A stretch of DNA of 64,000 nucleotides from Linanthus parryae (lineage: Eukaryota; Streptophyta; Magnoliopsida; Ericales; Polemoniaceae), in assembly GCA_023055425.1 (NCBI GenBank), contig JALGPY010000006.1, positions 74,894,435 to 74,958,434 of the forward strand. The letters run 5' to 3'. The notes beneath the pieces are model-generated. The model was not told the origin of the DNA, did no database searches, and saw only the letters and a list, made by a program, of their open reading frames with translations. Within the stretch, counting starts at the first letter, position 1, and the number at the start of each line of letters is the position of its first letter. Shown here in pieces: positions 12,374 through 24,296 of the stretch. Both the position numbers and the translations under genes were made by a program.

Positions 12374-13806
12374 TGAAAGTTTGTAATGTAAGTATATCAA
12401 AAGAATCTAAATACTCTAAAGGGGGGGGGGGGTTGAATTGAGTATACCAACTTTTGCTTGGAAACAATCTTTTGAAACTTAAAGAGAGTATGCAGTTGAT
12501 ATCTCAAAGCTTTGGAAAATATTTGAGAAACTGGAGATATAACTGCAGAACACAGAAGCTTCAAAGCTTTGAGATTTGGAAAACTCCAAAGCTTTGGAAC
12601 TTCCTGCTTAGACTGGAATGTAAAGATAATAAAAGTAAGCAATAAGAACACAAGGATTTTACATAGTTCAGTCACAATTGGACCTAGTATCTGCCTGATG
12701 GATCTTATCCCTCCAGGATTCTAACACAACTTCTTATTAATCACCCTGATATAGCCCTAGATCTCAAGCCTAAGTTAGCTACCTTTCACCTATACAACTT
12801 GTGGTTCCCAACCTCTCTAGTTCCAGCTACAACATGTTGAAACAATAAGAACCTATTTGTTGTTCAATTGAACAACTTAACTTCTAAGTTTATGAGGTTT
12901 AAGAACAGATAAAGATAATAAAAATTCAATAAAACTTGTGATTAATGGTCTTGCTTCTACAGTGTTAATAGGCCTCATTATTTGAAGAGTTGTATGATAT
13001 GATCTCTCCTGTTTGTAACACTCTTCAATTCCCACGTTGATCAGCCTTTCTTTTTGTGTCTCCTGTTGAATTTCAAAGCACTGATCATTAAGTAACAGCC
13101 TACCACAACCTGAGAAATTTTAGGATCTGAATGCCTAAAAATCCTCTCCCCTGATATGCTTCTTCCAAAAACAATGCTTGGATAGTTATTTGATATTTTT
13201 ATGGACGTTGGAACGCCCAACAACCCTGCATACACTCAACAAACAAGATCAAACAATATCCAGATAAACTAGCATTAAGATTTGATCAGCATTATGCTGA
13301 CAATTCATGAAGAAATTAGGCTAAGTTTTGTCTGATAATAAAAAAAATTTACCTATCACATTAAATGGATATAACAATTAATCATTATAGAAAAAGTATT
13401 AATAGACTATTATAAGTTAATAACAAGTTATAAAACCAAATGAATTGATCTGCATACACAGATCTAGTTAGATGAACTTAGTAGTAAAAAGTACTCAGGA
13501 CTTCTCAAAGCTTTGAAGCTTTGACTGATAGTTGATCAAAATGAAATTGGATTCCCAATCCATCTCACTCTTGCACATTGTGTTGTACCATCCAAAAAAT
13601 GATTCCATAGTATTTGTAGAACATCATAGAGAATGACAAAAATCATTCCAAACACCAACTTATGGACCTGCAGAATACAGAACAGTTAAAAACATATAAG
13701 GCATCTAAAGTGTCTCAAAGCTTTGAATCTCTGACACTTGTGTTTCTGGCTTTCATCATCAAGGAACCAAAGCTCGTCCTTTGTATATATCGACATATTT
13801 ATACCA
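12374..13806 (-). repeat. SIRE-like element 5' LTR
   Basis: On the plus strand the LTR begins TGAAAGTTTGTAATG next to the primer binding site and contains a 12-G run at 12421-12432. It holds five copies of the palindrome CAAAGCTTTG. Its outer end is placed at a CA near 13806, just before similarity to Angela leader sequence resumes (about 13823); CA at 13794-13795 is an alternative. No second LTR is available here for checking. ORFs in it, including 12397-12675 and 13041-13235, show no known domain. Confidence 0.65.
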
Positions 13807-13825
13807 AAGAGCTTCTAATCTATAA

Positions 13826-15064
13826 AGACTATGTTTTATAATCTAGCCATTGATAAGTATAGTATAATTGTTCACAACACTAAAATTACATATATCTCAT
13901 TTTGTAGATTTCTAATGACATGCCTGATGCTTTGTACCATGAACTCTGAGCTTGAGACGCAACATGAGAACATGGAAGCGTACGGTATGATCGTACATTT
14001 GAGACAACTCTTCCAAGAGTAGGCAAGGCATGAGCGATATGAAGTATCAAAAGCACTGTTCAAGTGTAGTCTTCCAGATGGAAACCCATTGGGACCTCAT
14101 GTACTCCTTATGATCGGGTATCTTGAAAATCTCGATAGACTGGGATTTCCATTCAGCCAAGAGTTGGCTACTGATCTCATCCTGCAATCGTTTCCGGACA
14201 GATATAGCCATTTCATCATGAACTACATTATGAATTAGATCAATAAAACTCTTCCTGACTTGCTCAATATGTTGAGGACTGTTGAACCGAGCATTAATAA
14301 AGGTAAATGCAAGGCCATAATGACTGTAAATAAGGGGAAGAGCAAGAAAGTTACTCAGAACTCTAAAGGTAAGAGCAAGGTAGTTTCAAAATCCAAGGAA
14401 GTTTCCTTGAAGCCTACTGGTGGGGTTGATAACGACTCATTTCACTATTGTATTCAGACTAGCCACTGGAAGAGGAATTGCCCAAAATATCTGGAAGATA
14501 AGAAGCTTAGAATTGTGATTCCAGCACCACCATGTATTTTTGTATAGATGTAAATTTATCTCTCTCTTCATCTTGGTCATTGGATACTCGATGTGGATCT
14601 CATATTTGTCGAAATGTGTAGGATCTAAAGAGAAGCAGGCGACTAGCTAAAGGGGATATAAACTTGCGCGTTGGGAATGGAGCAAGAGTTTCTGAATTAG
14701 CCGTATATGTTTATGAGTTATCTTTACCTTCAGGACTTATTTTAGAATAGGCAATTGTTTTTATGTACCTGCTATGAATAGGAATATCATTTCTATTCCT
14801 TGTTTGGACAAGAAATGTTTTTTTGTCACTATAAAGGACAAGTGTTGCTCCGTTTATTTTGATAGTATGCGTTATTGTAATGCACTTTTTTATAATGGGC
14901 TGTATATCCTTGATCTAGATAATTTTGTCTATAACATAAATACTAAGAGAATTAAATCTAACAAATTAAATCCCACATACCTGTGGCATTTTCATTTAGG
15001 GCATATAAACTAGAAACACATTTCAGACTCCATAAGGATGGATTTATAACTCATTTGAGTATGA
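13826..15064 (+). pseudogene. B1 gag and protease remnant
   Basis: Sequence similar to A2 begins with the end of the leader (CTCATTTTGTAG, 13907). About 230 bp of the gag N-terminus present in A2 are missing, and the frame resumes at CLMLCTMNSELETQHENMEAY. Readable pieces include GNPLGPHVLLMIGYLENL, TLPDLLNMLRTVEPSINKGK and a zinc-knuckle remnant in which the first Cys is Phe (FHYCIQTSHWKRNC). A stop follows at about 14546. The protease and pre-integrase pieces (14560-15013) have lost the frame. It is interrupted by S1 at 15064. Confidence 0.82.
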
Positions 15065-16484
15065 TGCAGGGTTTTGATAACGGATACGCAGTGGAATAGA
15101 CATAAAATAATCCGTTCAAGACCCTCCAAGGATCACAGGAAGAGACTACATAACGATAGTAAGGGATTAGTATCACAAGTACCTTTAGGATCTCCTTTGA
15201 TGACTTCTCACGTGAAATTGTGTTCACGTCTCTATGTCTAGTCCACTCCTAGGTTAGAAACCGGATGCTCCAACACAAAGTTCTAGCTAGGAACGATGGA
15301 AGAAGAAGAAGATCAAAATCACGCAAAACGGATCAAAGGAAGGAGGCGTTCCGTCCTTGTGGCCGACGGGTAGGGAGCGAACCAAGGAGGCGGGCGACTC
15401 CTTTGGTCTTGCTCTCTTTCTTTACTTTTATCTCCCACTCAATGTGTTATGAACATTAAGTTATGTGGGAAGGAATCTAGGAGTGCCTTTATATAGTCCA
15501 ACAATTTCTTGTTGACTGCATAAAAGCCCCTATCCTAATCCTACTCATGTACGAATTAGTCCAACTTGCAAATTAGTCCTATTATGTTTGCAAGTAGTTT
15601 CGTTATGATCCTTCTTATTAATTAATCATATTAATTACTTCCATAGTCCGGTCTAATCCATAGGGAGTGTGACCCATAGGTTTCTACTTAGTTGGTAGTA
15701 ACTATTTACTAACACGGAGCGGCCTCTAGCAAGACATCCATGCTACCGAACTAATAGAAATAGTCATCCGACATACCTTGAGAAAGTATTGTCTCATCCA
15801 TTTGTCCTAATATGCGGATTAGACATGAGACGTACAAGTCATACTCGTATATCCAATCCATAGTTTCTGGATCCTGGGAATAGTCTCATCCATGCAGATA
15901 ACATCAATATTCTTTATTGATTTATCTAAGTCTTGCTAGACATTCTATGAGCATCATCCCTCGAGTGGCCGTGGATATCTACTCCCGTTATGAGGGAGGG
16001 AAAAATCCTATCTACGTCACTACCATCTCTAAGCTTTCTCCATTATTGTATCCGACGAATGCCTATATAACTACCGATTTACGGTATAGCGTTTGACGAT
16101 GTCAAAATACATCATTCCACAACTAGAGGATATAGAGACTTCAAGTCTAAGGATTACAATACCGTTGTCTTTACGAGAAGAACTTGTGAATTTATATAAC
16201 ATGTATGTAGCCTTCTCGTCATGGGTCAATCCAGTATGCATTACTCCTAATGCGTACCCATGTGTTGGATCGTGATATCTCCATATCAATCCAACCCAAT
16301 ATTAGTCTATAGTTGATCGTCCTGTTAATCAATATAATTTACTAGGGATATTTAAGATAAACAACATATTTGCAATCTAAGGACTCCAGTATATTAAATA
16401 TCCGCATAAATAATACAATGAATATTTCTAGCCAAAAACACTATTCATACTAAAAAGATTGCCTCTAGGGCACCTATTCCAACA
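15065..16484 (-). repeat. S1: solo LTR of an Angela-like element
   Basis: A single 1,420-bp LTR in minus orientation, starting TGTTGGAATAGGTGCCC and ending CCCTGCA on that strand. It is flanked by TATGA at 15060-15064 and 16485-16489, and no internal region is attached. It is related to A and B LTRs but distinct from both. Solo LTRs arise by recombination between the two LTRs of one element. A TATATAAA box lies at 15488-15495 on the minus strand. Short ORFs inside are LTR sequence. Confidence 0.92.
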
Positions 16485-18058
16485 TATGAATCTATGGGAC
16501 ATGTGAATCTTGTTTATTGAAAAAAATAACTAAGTCCCCTTTCACAAAGAAAGGTTAGAGGACTAGTGAGCTATTGGGAATCGTACATACAGATGTGTGT
16601 GGACCATTCGCCACACCCGCCAGAGGAGGTTATCCTTACTTCATTAAATTTACTGATGGCTTCGGTAGATACATATTTGTGTGTCTTATGAAGAACAAAT
16701 CTGAATCCTTTGAAAAGTTCAAAGAATCCAAGAATGAAGCGGAGTACCAGCTTGGCAAGAGTATTAATGCTCTACAATCAGATCGTGGAGTTGAATACTT
16801 AAGCCAAGAGTTTGATGACTATCTTAGAGTGTGTGGGATCTTGTCCCAACTCACTGCACCTAGAACACCACAATGGAATGTTGTGTCTGAGAGGAGAAAT
16901 CGGACCATGTTAGACATGGTTCGATCTATGATGAGTCAGTTTGATCTTCCAATTTCATTTTTGGGACATGCTCTCTTAACAAATGCTTTTACTCTTAACC
17001 GTGTTCCATCCAAATCAGTTATGAAGACGCCATATGTGATATGGACTGTGAGGCATCCCAGTGTGCCGTTCACGAGGATTTGGGTTCGCGAGGTTTATGT
17101 AAAGCGTTTACAGTTAGATAAACTCGGACCCAAGTCGGACAAGTGTAAGTTTGTGGGATATCCTAAGAAAACGAAATGATGTTAATTCAACAATACAACC
17201 GAGAAAAAAGTGTTTGTTGCTCAGACCAGTGTGTTTCTAGAAAGAGAGTCTCTAAAGAAGCCAGTGGGAGGACTGTAGAACTAGAAGAGTTTCAAGAACT
17301 ACAAAGCACTAATCCTACAATGGAAAATGAGCAGGAACCATAAGATTTTGTGGAGAAACCTTCTCAAGTAACAAAGAGCTTCGTAGGTCTGGTAGGATAC
17401 GTCAGGGGCGAGAGAGGTACGGACTTCTCGTGACTGAGCCCGACGATGTACTGCTCATGGATGATGATGGGCCTACAACCTATGGAGAGGCCATAAAAGG
17501 ACCGAAATATCAGAAAAGGCTTAAATCCATGAGATCTGAAATGGATTCCATGTATACCAATAAAGTATGAACTTTAGTGGAACCACTCGATGGGGCTCGA
17601 CCCATACGGTGTAAATGGGTTTTTAAGAAGAAAACCGACATGGATGGCAATGTGATTGCCTTTAAGGGCGACTGGTGGAAAAAGGATTCAGACAAATTCA
17701 TGGTTTGGCTATGATGAAACATTTTCTCCAATTGTAAAGACTAAATCCATATTCATCTTTCGTGCTATTTCAGCTTATCACGACAATGAGATTTGCAGAT
17801 GGATGTCAAAACATCGTTTATTTATGGAAACCTCCTTGAGAATGTGTACATAACACATCCAGAGGGTTTTGAGGATCCAGACTATGCCAACAAAGTGTGT
17901 AAGTTGCAGAAGTCCATTTATGGGTTGAAGCAAGCTACTAGGAGTTGGAATCTTCGCTTTGATTATGAAATCAAATAATTTGGCTTTATTAAGAATGAAG
18001 GTAAACCTTGTTTCTACAAGAAGGTTAGTGGGAGCTATGTAATGATTCTGGTCTTGTA
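16485..18058 (+). pseudogene. B1 integrase and N-terminal RT remnant
   Basis: It continues the B1 frame with a pre-integrase Cys remnant (ESCLL-like), then the integrase core (16574-17179) with HTDVCGPFATPARGGY, a QSDRG stretch and VSERRNRTMLDMVRSMM. Acidic catalytic positions are present, but conserved glycine and tryptophan positions around them are changed. A linker (17180-17480) has frameshifts. RT follows with WTLVEPxDGARP-like sequence, MDVKTSFIYGNLLENVYI (17793 on) and YGLKQATRSWN. B2 interrupts it at 18058 inside the sequence leading to the YVDD motif. Confidence 0.85.
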
Positions 18059-19479
18059 TGTTGGAATAGGTGCCCTAGAGGCAATATAATATTTAGTATG
18101 AACAATGTTATTGGCTAGAATATTCATTTATTATATATTGTGATATTTAATATAATGAAGTCCTTAGACATAATGTGTTGTTTAACTTAAATATCCCTAG
18201 TCCATTATATTGATTAATATGACGATCAAATATAGAGTAGTATGTGTGTAGATTGGTATGGAGATATCAAGTCTAACACATGGCTATGCATTAGGAGTAA
18301 TGGCATACTAGATTGACCCACAACGAGAAGGATACATTAGATTATGTTGAAGTCACAATCGCTTCTCGTAGTGCTAATATAATTGCAATCCTTAGACTTG
18401 AAGTCACAAGATACTCTAGTTGTAAAATATCGTGCTTTCATTTTATCAAACGTTACACCTAACTGGGTGACTATAAGGATAGCTATCGGGCATGATAAGA
18501 AGCAAGCTTAGAGATTGTAGTGATGTAGAGAGGATTTGTCCCTCCCGCATAATGGGAGAAAATATCCACGGCCACTCGAGGGATGAGGCTTATTGAATGT
18601 CTGGCCAGACTCAGATAAATTAATATGGAGATATTGATGTTATCTGCTTGCATAAGCATATTCCCAGGATCGAGGAACTATGGATTGGATATACGAGTGT
18701 GACTATTTATTTTTCTCGTGTCCAATCCAGATATGGAGACAAAGGGATTGTGCAATATATGATATAGGGCACAAAGGTTTGTCGGGATCACTGACTTATT
18801 TCTGTTAGTTGGGTAGCATGGATGTGTTGCTAGACACCGCTCCTTGTTAGTAATTAGCTAAGTAGAAACCTATGGGGTCACACGTCAAATAGAGTTCAAC
18901 TAGATTTGATATTAGTTAATATGATTAATTAATTGGAAGGATCACTGTGCAACACCTTGCAAACTTAGTAGGACTAATTTGCAAGGAAGGGACTAGTCCA
19001 AATTCTTGTAGAACTAGGAAGTGCCTTTATGTAGTTAACAAGGATTTTTTGGACTATATAAAGGATGCTCCAGCTTCCTTCCCACAACTAATGCTCATAA
19101 CATAAGGATTGGGAGAGAGAGAAAAATATAGAGCAAGAGACAAGCCAAGTGGCCGAAGCCACCTAGCCCGTCCCCTACCCGTCGGCCAGAAGAGAAAGAG
19201 TCGATCCTCTCTTCGTGTCTTCGTTGCTTGATTTGTTTCTTCCCTCTTCCTCCGGTCCAAGGTAGCACTAGGAGATGGAAGAATCTAGATCTCACCTCTA
19301 GACGTGGATCAGTCGTAGAGACGAGGAATTTTTCTTCGTGTGATCTCCCGAACCAAAAGGTACACATCTTCTATGTCCTTTATCATGTTATGAATGTCTC
19401 TTCCTGTGATCCTTAGTGGGCTTTGAGTAGGAATTAAATTTTTGTTATTCCTCTGCGTTACCTATGTCAAAACCCAAGA
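18059..19479 (+). repeat. B2 5' LTR
   Basis: A 1,421-bp LTR starting TGTTGGAATAGGTGCCC. The end reads CCAAGA where CCAACA is expected, one change that breaks the terminal CA. A TATATAAA box is at 19055-19062. A donor-like AAAAG|GTACAC lies at 19359-19365, matching the leader-intron hypothesis for this group. The ORFs at 19054-19260 and 19095-19367 are LTR sequence. Confidence 0.9.
19055..19062 (+). promoter_or_regulatory. TATA box of B2 5' LTR
   Basis: TATATAAA followed by GG, at the position matching the A2 box. The partner LTR keeps only part of the surrounding sequence because of a small deletion. Confidence 0.65.
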
Positions 19480-21068
19480 GTGGTATTAGAGCCACATGTC
19501 GTAGTGCATAACATGATTTTATGTGTTACGATTTCAGTTTATACCCCGTATTGTTAATTTTACGCAAAACTAAAATTAATTGGCATAGTAGATGCACAAT
19601 TGATTTTGATTCAATAATAAACAAGATCTAATTCAACGTTAGATGTTTGAATTGGTGAGTTTAATCACATAAGATGTGAATTATTGGGTTCTTGAAAATT
19701 AGGGTTTATGGGAACATAGTTGAAAAGGTGTTTTCCAATTATGGAAACAATTATATGGAAACATCCATATTGAAACAACCAAGCTTGGGAAACAAGGAAG
19801 GAAGGGAAGGAGACTAGGGCCGAAACCCTAGCCGTCCGCCCCCTCCTCCTTGCGCGCCAAGCAAGGCCGCGGGTCACTAGGGGCAGCCGGCCTAGGGCTG
19901 GCCCATTTGGCGGGCTGCGGACCATGGGGTTCGGCCTAGGCTTAGATTTGACCCCTTGGACCGTTATAACCCTAATTACCCTATTCAATTAAAATTAAAC
20001 AAGCGCGTTAAAATTGTTTTTAACTGTATTATATTCTTTGTTGCATGATGGATGTATATGGCCTCGGTTGTGGATGTTTATTATTTTTGTGGTTTGGTTT
20101 ACGGCCTGCGAGCTGATCAAATTAATGTAATAATTAATTAGGTTTTACGGACTGCGAGTCATTTTTCTCCTCAACATGTGAGGCTTTATTTATTTATTTA
20201 TTTATTCTAGATGTTAGACTAGAAATTAGAAATATTTAGATGATAGCCAAGAGCATGGAGAAGAAGACCGGAGAACCAAAGAAGCCAAAAGACGAAGAAG
20301 ACACCCTACCCTAGGCGCGCGGCTATGGTGGAGCACATGGAGATGAGCTTGTCAATTTAGGGAAAATAGATATTACCATTGGATTGATAATATCTTAGTC
20401 TAGGGGCCATATCCATGCCACCTTTTTTTATTTTGTGGATGTTTATTATTTATGTCTTGTTATTTATTTTGTGTGTATGGCGATACTAGCAAAACGTTAA
20501 CAAGATAATAATAAACAAATATGGTCTTTTATTGTGGGTTGCTCAATCCAAACAATTAGATCATGTTGATTGAATCAACCAAAAAATTAAGAATGATTAA
20601 ATACCTCAAAATTCGGGCTTGCCAAAGCAAGGCGATTTTAATATACCATGGTGTGTTGCGGACGACACAAGCTAGTAATGTGTGTATGTTAAAGCAAGAG
20701 GTTGGACGCAACTGGGTAAGACTCAATTTGATTGATGAACCTAGAGGCATGACAATTAGGTGTTATCTAAAGGATAAAGAATAAAGGTTTATTCACCTAA
20801 TTGGACCAAGAGTTGCATGGGATGCAATTGGAATGGTTCCTACCTAAATAACCAATTCTTGGGTGACTTGAGAAAGCAAGATCAAGAAGAAGTGAAAAAG
20901 GGATCTTGGACCTACTAGAAAATATAATTATATTTCCTGCATTAATGGTGAGGGCTATTAATCCTAGAAAAATAGTGGGAGCTATATTTAATGATCTAGC
21001 CATTGCTGAATATAGTTAAATTGTTCAAAATACTAAAATTGCACATTTCTCGTTTTGTAGAATTCCAA
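19480..21068 (+). other. B2 primer binding site and leader
   Basis: TGGTATTAGAGCC at 19481-19493 is the initiator-tRNA-Met site with one change. The leader then carries a GC-rich block (about 19800-19930), paired GCCTGCG and CTGCGAG motifs around an AT-rich hairpin (about 20105-20160), and CTCGTTTTGTAG (21049-21060), eight bases before the gag ATG at 21069. No gene is seen; the ORFs at 19665-19988 and 20556-21003 lack family features. Confidence 0.75.
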
Positions 21069-21187
21069 ATGGCAAACAACAACGCATCGACTTCATCCCT
21101 ACGATCTGTCCTTGAGAAGGATAAATTGTCAGGAACGAATTTCCTTGAATGGTATAGAAACTTAAGGATTGTTCTTAAGCAATAAAA
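21069..21187 (+). pseudogene. B2 gag N-terminus, cut by A2
   Basis: From ATG 21069 the frame reads MANNNASTSSLRSVLEKDK and continues collinear with A2 gag for about 39 codons. It then runs into TAA (21182) just before the A2 insertion. The remaining gag resumes after 29696. Confidence 0.88.
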
Positions 21188-22617
21188 TGTTGGAATAGAT
21201 GCCCTAGAGGCAATCTAGTTTAGTATGAATTTGTAATTGGCTAGAAATTCATTTATTATTTATTGGATATTTAATATAATGAAGTCCTTAGATTTACAAT
21301 TGTGTTGTTTATCTTAAATATCCCTAGTCAAGTATAATGATTAAATGGGACAATCATCTATAGACTAGTATGGGGTTGGATTGATATGGAGATATCACGA
21401 TCCAACACATAGGTGTGCATTACGGAATGTTGCACTGGATTGACCCATCACCGAGAAGGCTACATACACGTTATGTTGAGTCACAAGTGCTTCTCGGGTA
21501 CAATGGTATTGTCATCCTTAGACTTGAAGTCACTAGATATTCTAGTTGTGGATCATTGTGATCTTGGTAGCGTTAAACGCTACACCGTAACTGGGTAGTT
21601 ATAAAGGCGTGTACTGGATACAATGAGAAGCAAGCTTAGAGATCGTAGTGGACGTAGAGAGGATTTGCCCCTCCCACATAACGGGAGCAAATATCCAAGG
21701 CCACTCGAGGATAGTGCTTATAGAATGTCTGGCCAGACTCAAATAAATCAATATGTGAGATATTGATGTTATTTGCACGAATAAGGCTATTCCATGGATC
21801 GAGAAACTAGGGATTGGATATACGAGTGTGACTTGTATGTCTCGTGTCCAATCCGGATATGGAGGCAAAGGGATGAGACAATTACTTGTACAAGGTTGTC
21901 TAGATGACTATTCTATTAGTTGGCTAGAATGGATGTTTTGCTAGAAACCGCTCCATATTAGCAAAGAGTTGCTACCAACTAGATAGAACCTATGGGGTCA
22001 CACGCTATATAGAGTTGTACTAGATTGTGGAATTAATTAATGGGATTAATTAATTGGAAGGATCACTTTGCAAACCCTTGCAAACTTAGTAGGGACTAAT
22101 TTGCAAGGAAGGGACTAAATTGAATTCTAGTAGGACTAGAATAAGTCCTTTAGGTAGTTAACAAGGAGTTGTTGGACTATATAAAGGACCCTCCTCCTTC
22201 CTTCCCTACACACTTTATGCTCTAGAGAGAACATAACAAGAGTAGGAGAGAACAAAGGAGAGAGAGAGCAAGCCACAAAGAGGGACGCCGCCCCCTTTGC
22301 CGCCGCCCCTTGTCCCCGACGCCACAAAGGGCCGAGCCCCTTTTGGTGCCTCGTTTTGCGTGATTTCTTCACCCTCCTTTCAATCCGGGCTAGCACCAAG
22401 GTGATTGGAGATCTAGGAACAACTCTAGGCGTGGATCAACTATAGAGAACGTGACACTATTCGCGTTTGAAGTCATCAAGGAGAACCCAAAGGTGTGTTT
22501 ATGATTTCTTACCTTTACTATCGTTATGCATCTAGACTTGTGATCCTTGGAGGGTTTTGCATGGTTGTTTGTTTGATTATGCTTCCGTTTGCGCGATCCA
22601 TGAATCAAAACCCTACA
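21188..22617 (+). repeat. A2 5' LTR
   Basis: A 1,430-bp LTR with TG...CA ends. It holds a perfect dyad, 8-base arms around one base, at 21567-21583 (GTAGCGTT and AACGCTAC), and a TATATAAA box at 22178-22185. A donor-like AAAG|GTGTG at 22489-22497 lies downstream of the likely transcription start. Its recurring short ORFs are not genes. Confidence 0.96.
22178..22185 (+). promoter_or_regulatory. TATA box of A2 5' LTR promoter
   Basis: TATATAAA followed by GGACC about 440 bases before the LTR end. The U3/R boundary is expected about 30 bases downstream. Confidence 0.8.
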
Positions 22618-24288
22618 GTGGTATCAGAGCCACAGGTCATAGAGCATAAACGTAGTTTATGTGTTACATTCTTGTTGTTTTACACCTTAATTTGTTGTTT
22701 ATCGCGTAAAACAAGACAAATCAAGCATTGGATGCAATTTGTCAAAGAATTAATCATAACAAGACCCAATTATTGCATTGAATGCATGAATTGGTGAGTT
22801 TGAGAAATTTTAGGATCTTAGATCTAGGGTTTGGGCATCCTTGGGGAAGAAGGAGTTCTCCCACAACAAGGAAACAACCAAACTTGGGCTCCAAGCAAGG
22901 AGGTTGTTTTGGAAACAACCTCCACAAGGAAGGTTCGGCCCCTAGGGAGCCGCCCCCCCTTGCTTGCCGCCCAAGCTTGGCGCCCTAAGGGGGCGGGCGG
23001 CCCTAACCCGCGGGCCTAGCTTGCGGGTTTTGGGCCGGGCCGGCCCTAGGGCTTTATGGTTCACTTATTTGGGCCCGGGCAATTGGAATGTTGGGCCCAT
23101 GGACCGTTTTAACCCTAGAAATCCTAAAATCAATTAAAATTGACCAAGCGCGTTAAAATTGGATTTTAACTGTTTATGTGCAAATCGCATGGTGATTGGA
23201 TATGGCCTTAGGATGTGGTTTGATGTGGATGTTTAAATTTTGTGGTTTGGTTTTACGGCCTGCGAGCTGATCAATTAATTGTAATAATTAATTAGGGTTT
23301 TATGGCCTGCGTGCCATTTTTTTTCTCAACTTGTGAGATTTATTTTATTTAGTATAGATATTAGCTAGTGCTAGATAAAGTAGATTGTTAGCCAAGATTG
23401 GAGAAAAGAAGCCCAAAGCCAAAGGAGCCACAAAAGATGGAGCATGGAGCATTCCACATGACTATGAAGGATGGACCAAAAGATCAAGACGCATGGAGAT
23501 GTGTTTGTTTAGGGTTCATAGATAATTCCATTGGCTTGGAATTATCTTAGTCTAGAAAAGGCCATATCCACATCACGTTTAATTTCTGTTTTGTGGTTGT
23601 TTATTTATTGTCTTATTATTTGTGTGGTTGGTGTATGGATGATGCATGCAATTAGGATAATAAGATAATTAGACAACCTGGATCTATTATTTGGAGTTAT
23701 GCCCAAACTCAAATAGATAGATTAGTTGATATTGATCAACAAAATAATTAAAATTGAAGAAAAATCCCTCAAATTTTAAATATTGTGTTCTTGCCTTCTC
23801 GTTATTTAAACACTCATTATCATCATTATTTGTCGAGTTCGTGCGTGCCAAAGCATGGCGACTTGGTTCATAATGATGGAATGCGATGGCACGTAACAAT
23901 GTGCAATTGTTTAGATAAGAGGTTGAGCACAACTAGGCTATTAATTTGATTAAGAAACCTAGAGGCAATCAATTGGGATTATCCATATGGATGGATAAAT
24001 AAGGAGTTATTTGCCCGGTTGAACCAAGAGTTGCATATGGGATGCAATTGGAATCGTTCCTACCTAAGAAGTAATCGAATTATGGGTGACTTGCCAAAGC
24101 AAGCTCATAAGGAGATGAAAAAGATGGATCTTGGCCCACTAGAAAATATAAGGATATTTTCCGCATTAATATCTTGAGGGTTATTAATCCGTAGTAAAAT
24201 AGTGGGAGCTATATTTAATAAACTAGCCATTATTAAATATAGTCAAAAATTCACAAATACTAAAACTTGCGTATTTTCCTTTTTGTAG
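22493..24288 (+). other. Candidate leader intron of A2 (LTR to gag)
   Basis: A donor-like AAAG|GTGTGT at 22493 in the LTR and a pyrimidine-rich acceptor ending TTTTTGTAG at 24288 frame 1,796 bp, and the gag ATG follows eight bases later. Splicing would remove the primer binding site and the many upstream ATG codons of the leader. The same pair occurs in A1 (9191 and 7387) and B2 (19360 and 21060), and S1 and S2 keep the donor. This is inference from sequence only. Confidence 0.45.
22619..22631 (+). promoter_or_regulatory. A2 primer binding site (iMet tRNA type)
   Basis: TGGTATCAGAGCC one base after the 5' LTR, matching the 3' end of initiator tRNA-Met. Confidence 0.95.
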
Positions 24289-24296
24289 AATTCCAA
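22632..24296 (+). other. A2 leader with GC-rich block and conserved hairpin
   Basis: No gene is seen. A block at about 22930-23060 is rich in GGGCC-type words. At 23257-23311 two GGCCTGCG motifs flank two AATTAATT arms (23273-23280 and 23286-23293) that can pair. The same arrangement occurs in A1, and in a weaker form in B2 and O, so it may be an RNA packaging or processing element. ORFs at 22495-22797, 22782-23019 and 23687-23932 have no known domain. Confidence 0.6.

Larger units (their letters stand above)
1..13806 (-). mobile_element. SIRE-like Ty1/copia retrotransposon, 5' part, interrupted by A1
   Basis: Read on the minus strand, the order is 5' LTR (12374 to about 13806), primer binding site, gag (12330-10498), then protease, integrase and the start of reverse transcriptase (1902-1). 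The rest of pol and the 3' LTR lie beyond the left edge. Gag has the DUF4219/UBN2-type start (RPPLFCGDNFVHWKALMK) usual for SIRE-like elements. Element A1 is inserted at 1902/10498 with a GCCTT duplication. The element itself sits in the leader of B1. Its right boundary is uncertain by about 20 bases, because the matching target duplication is outside the window. Several stop codons show that it is dead. The lineage is inferred from remembered motifs. Confidence 0.8.

Noticed and set aside
22619..22631. tRNA-like sequence at the primer binding sites considered as tRNA gene
   Set aside because: Only the 3' 12-13 bases of the tRNA complement are present, as expected for a primer binding site.
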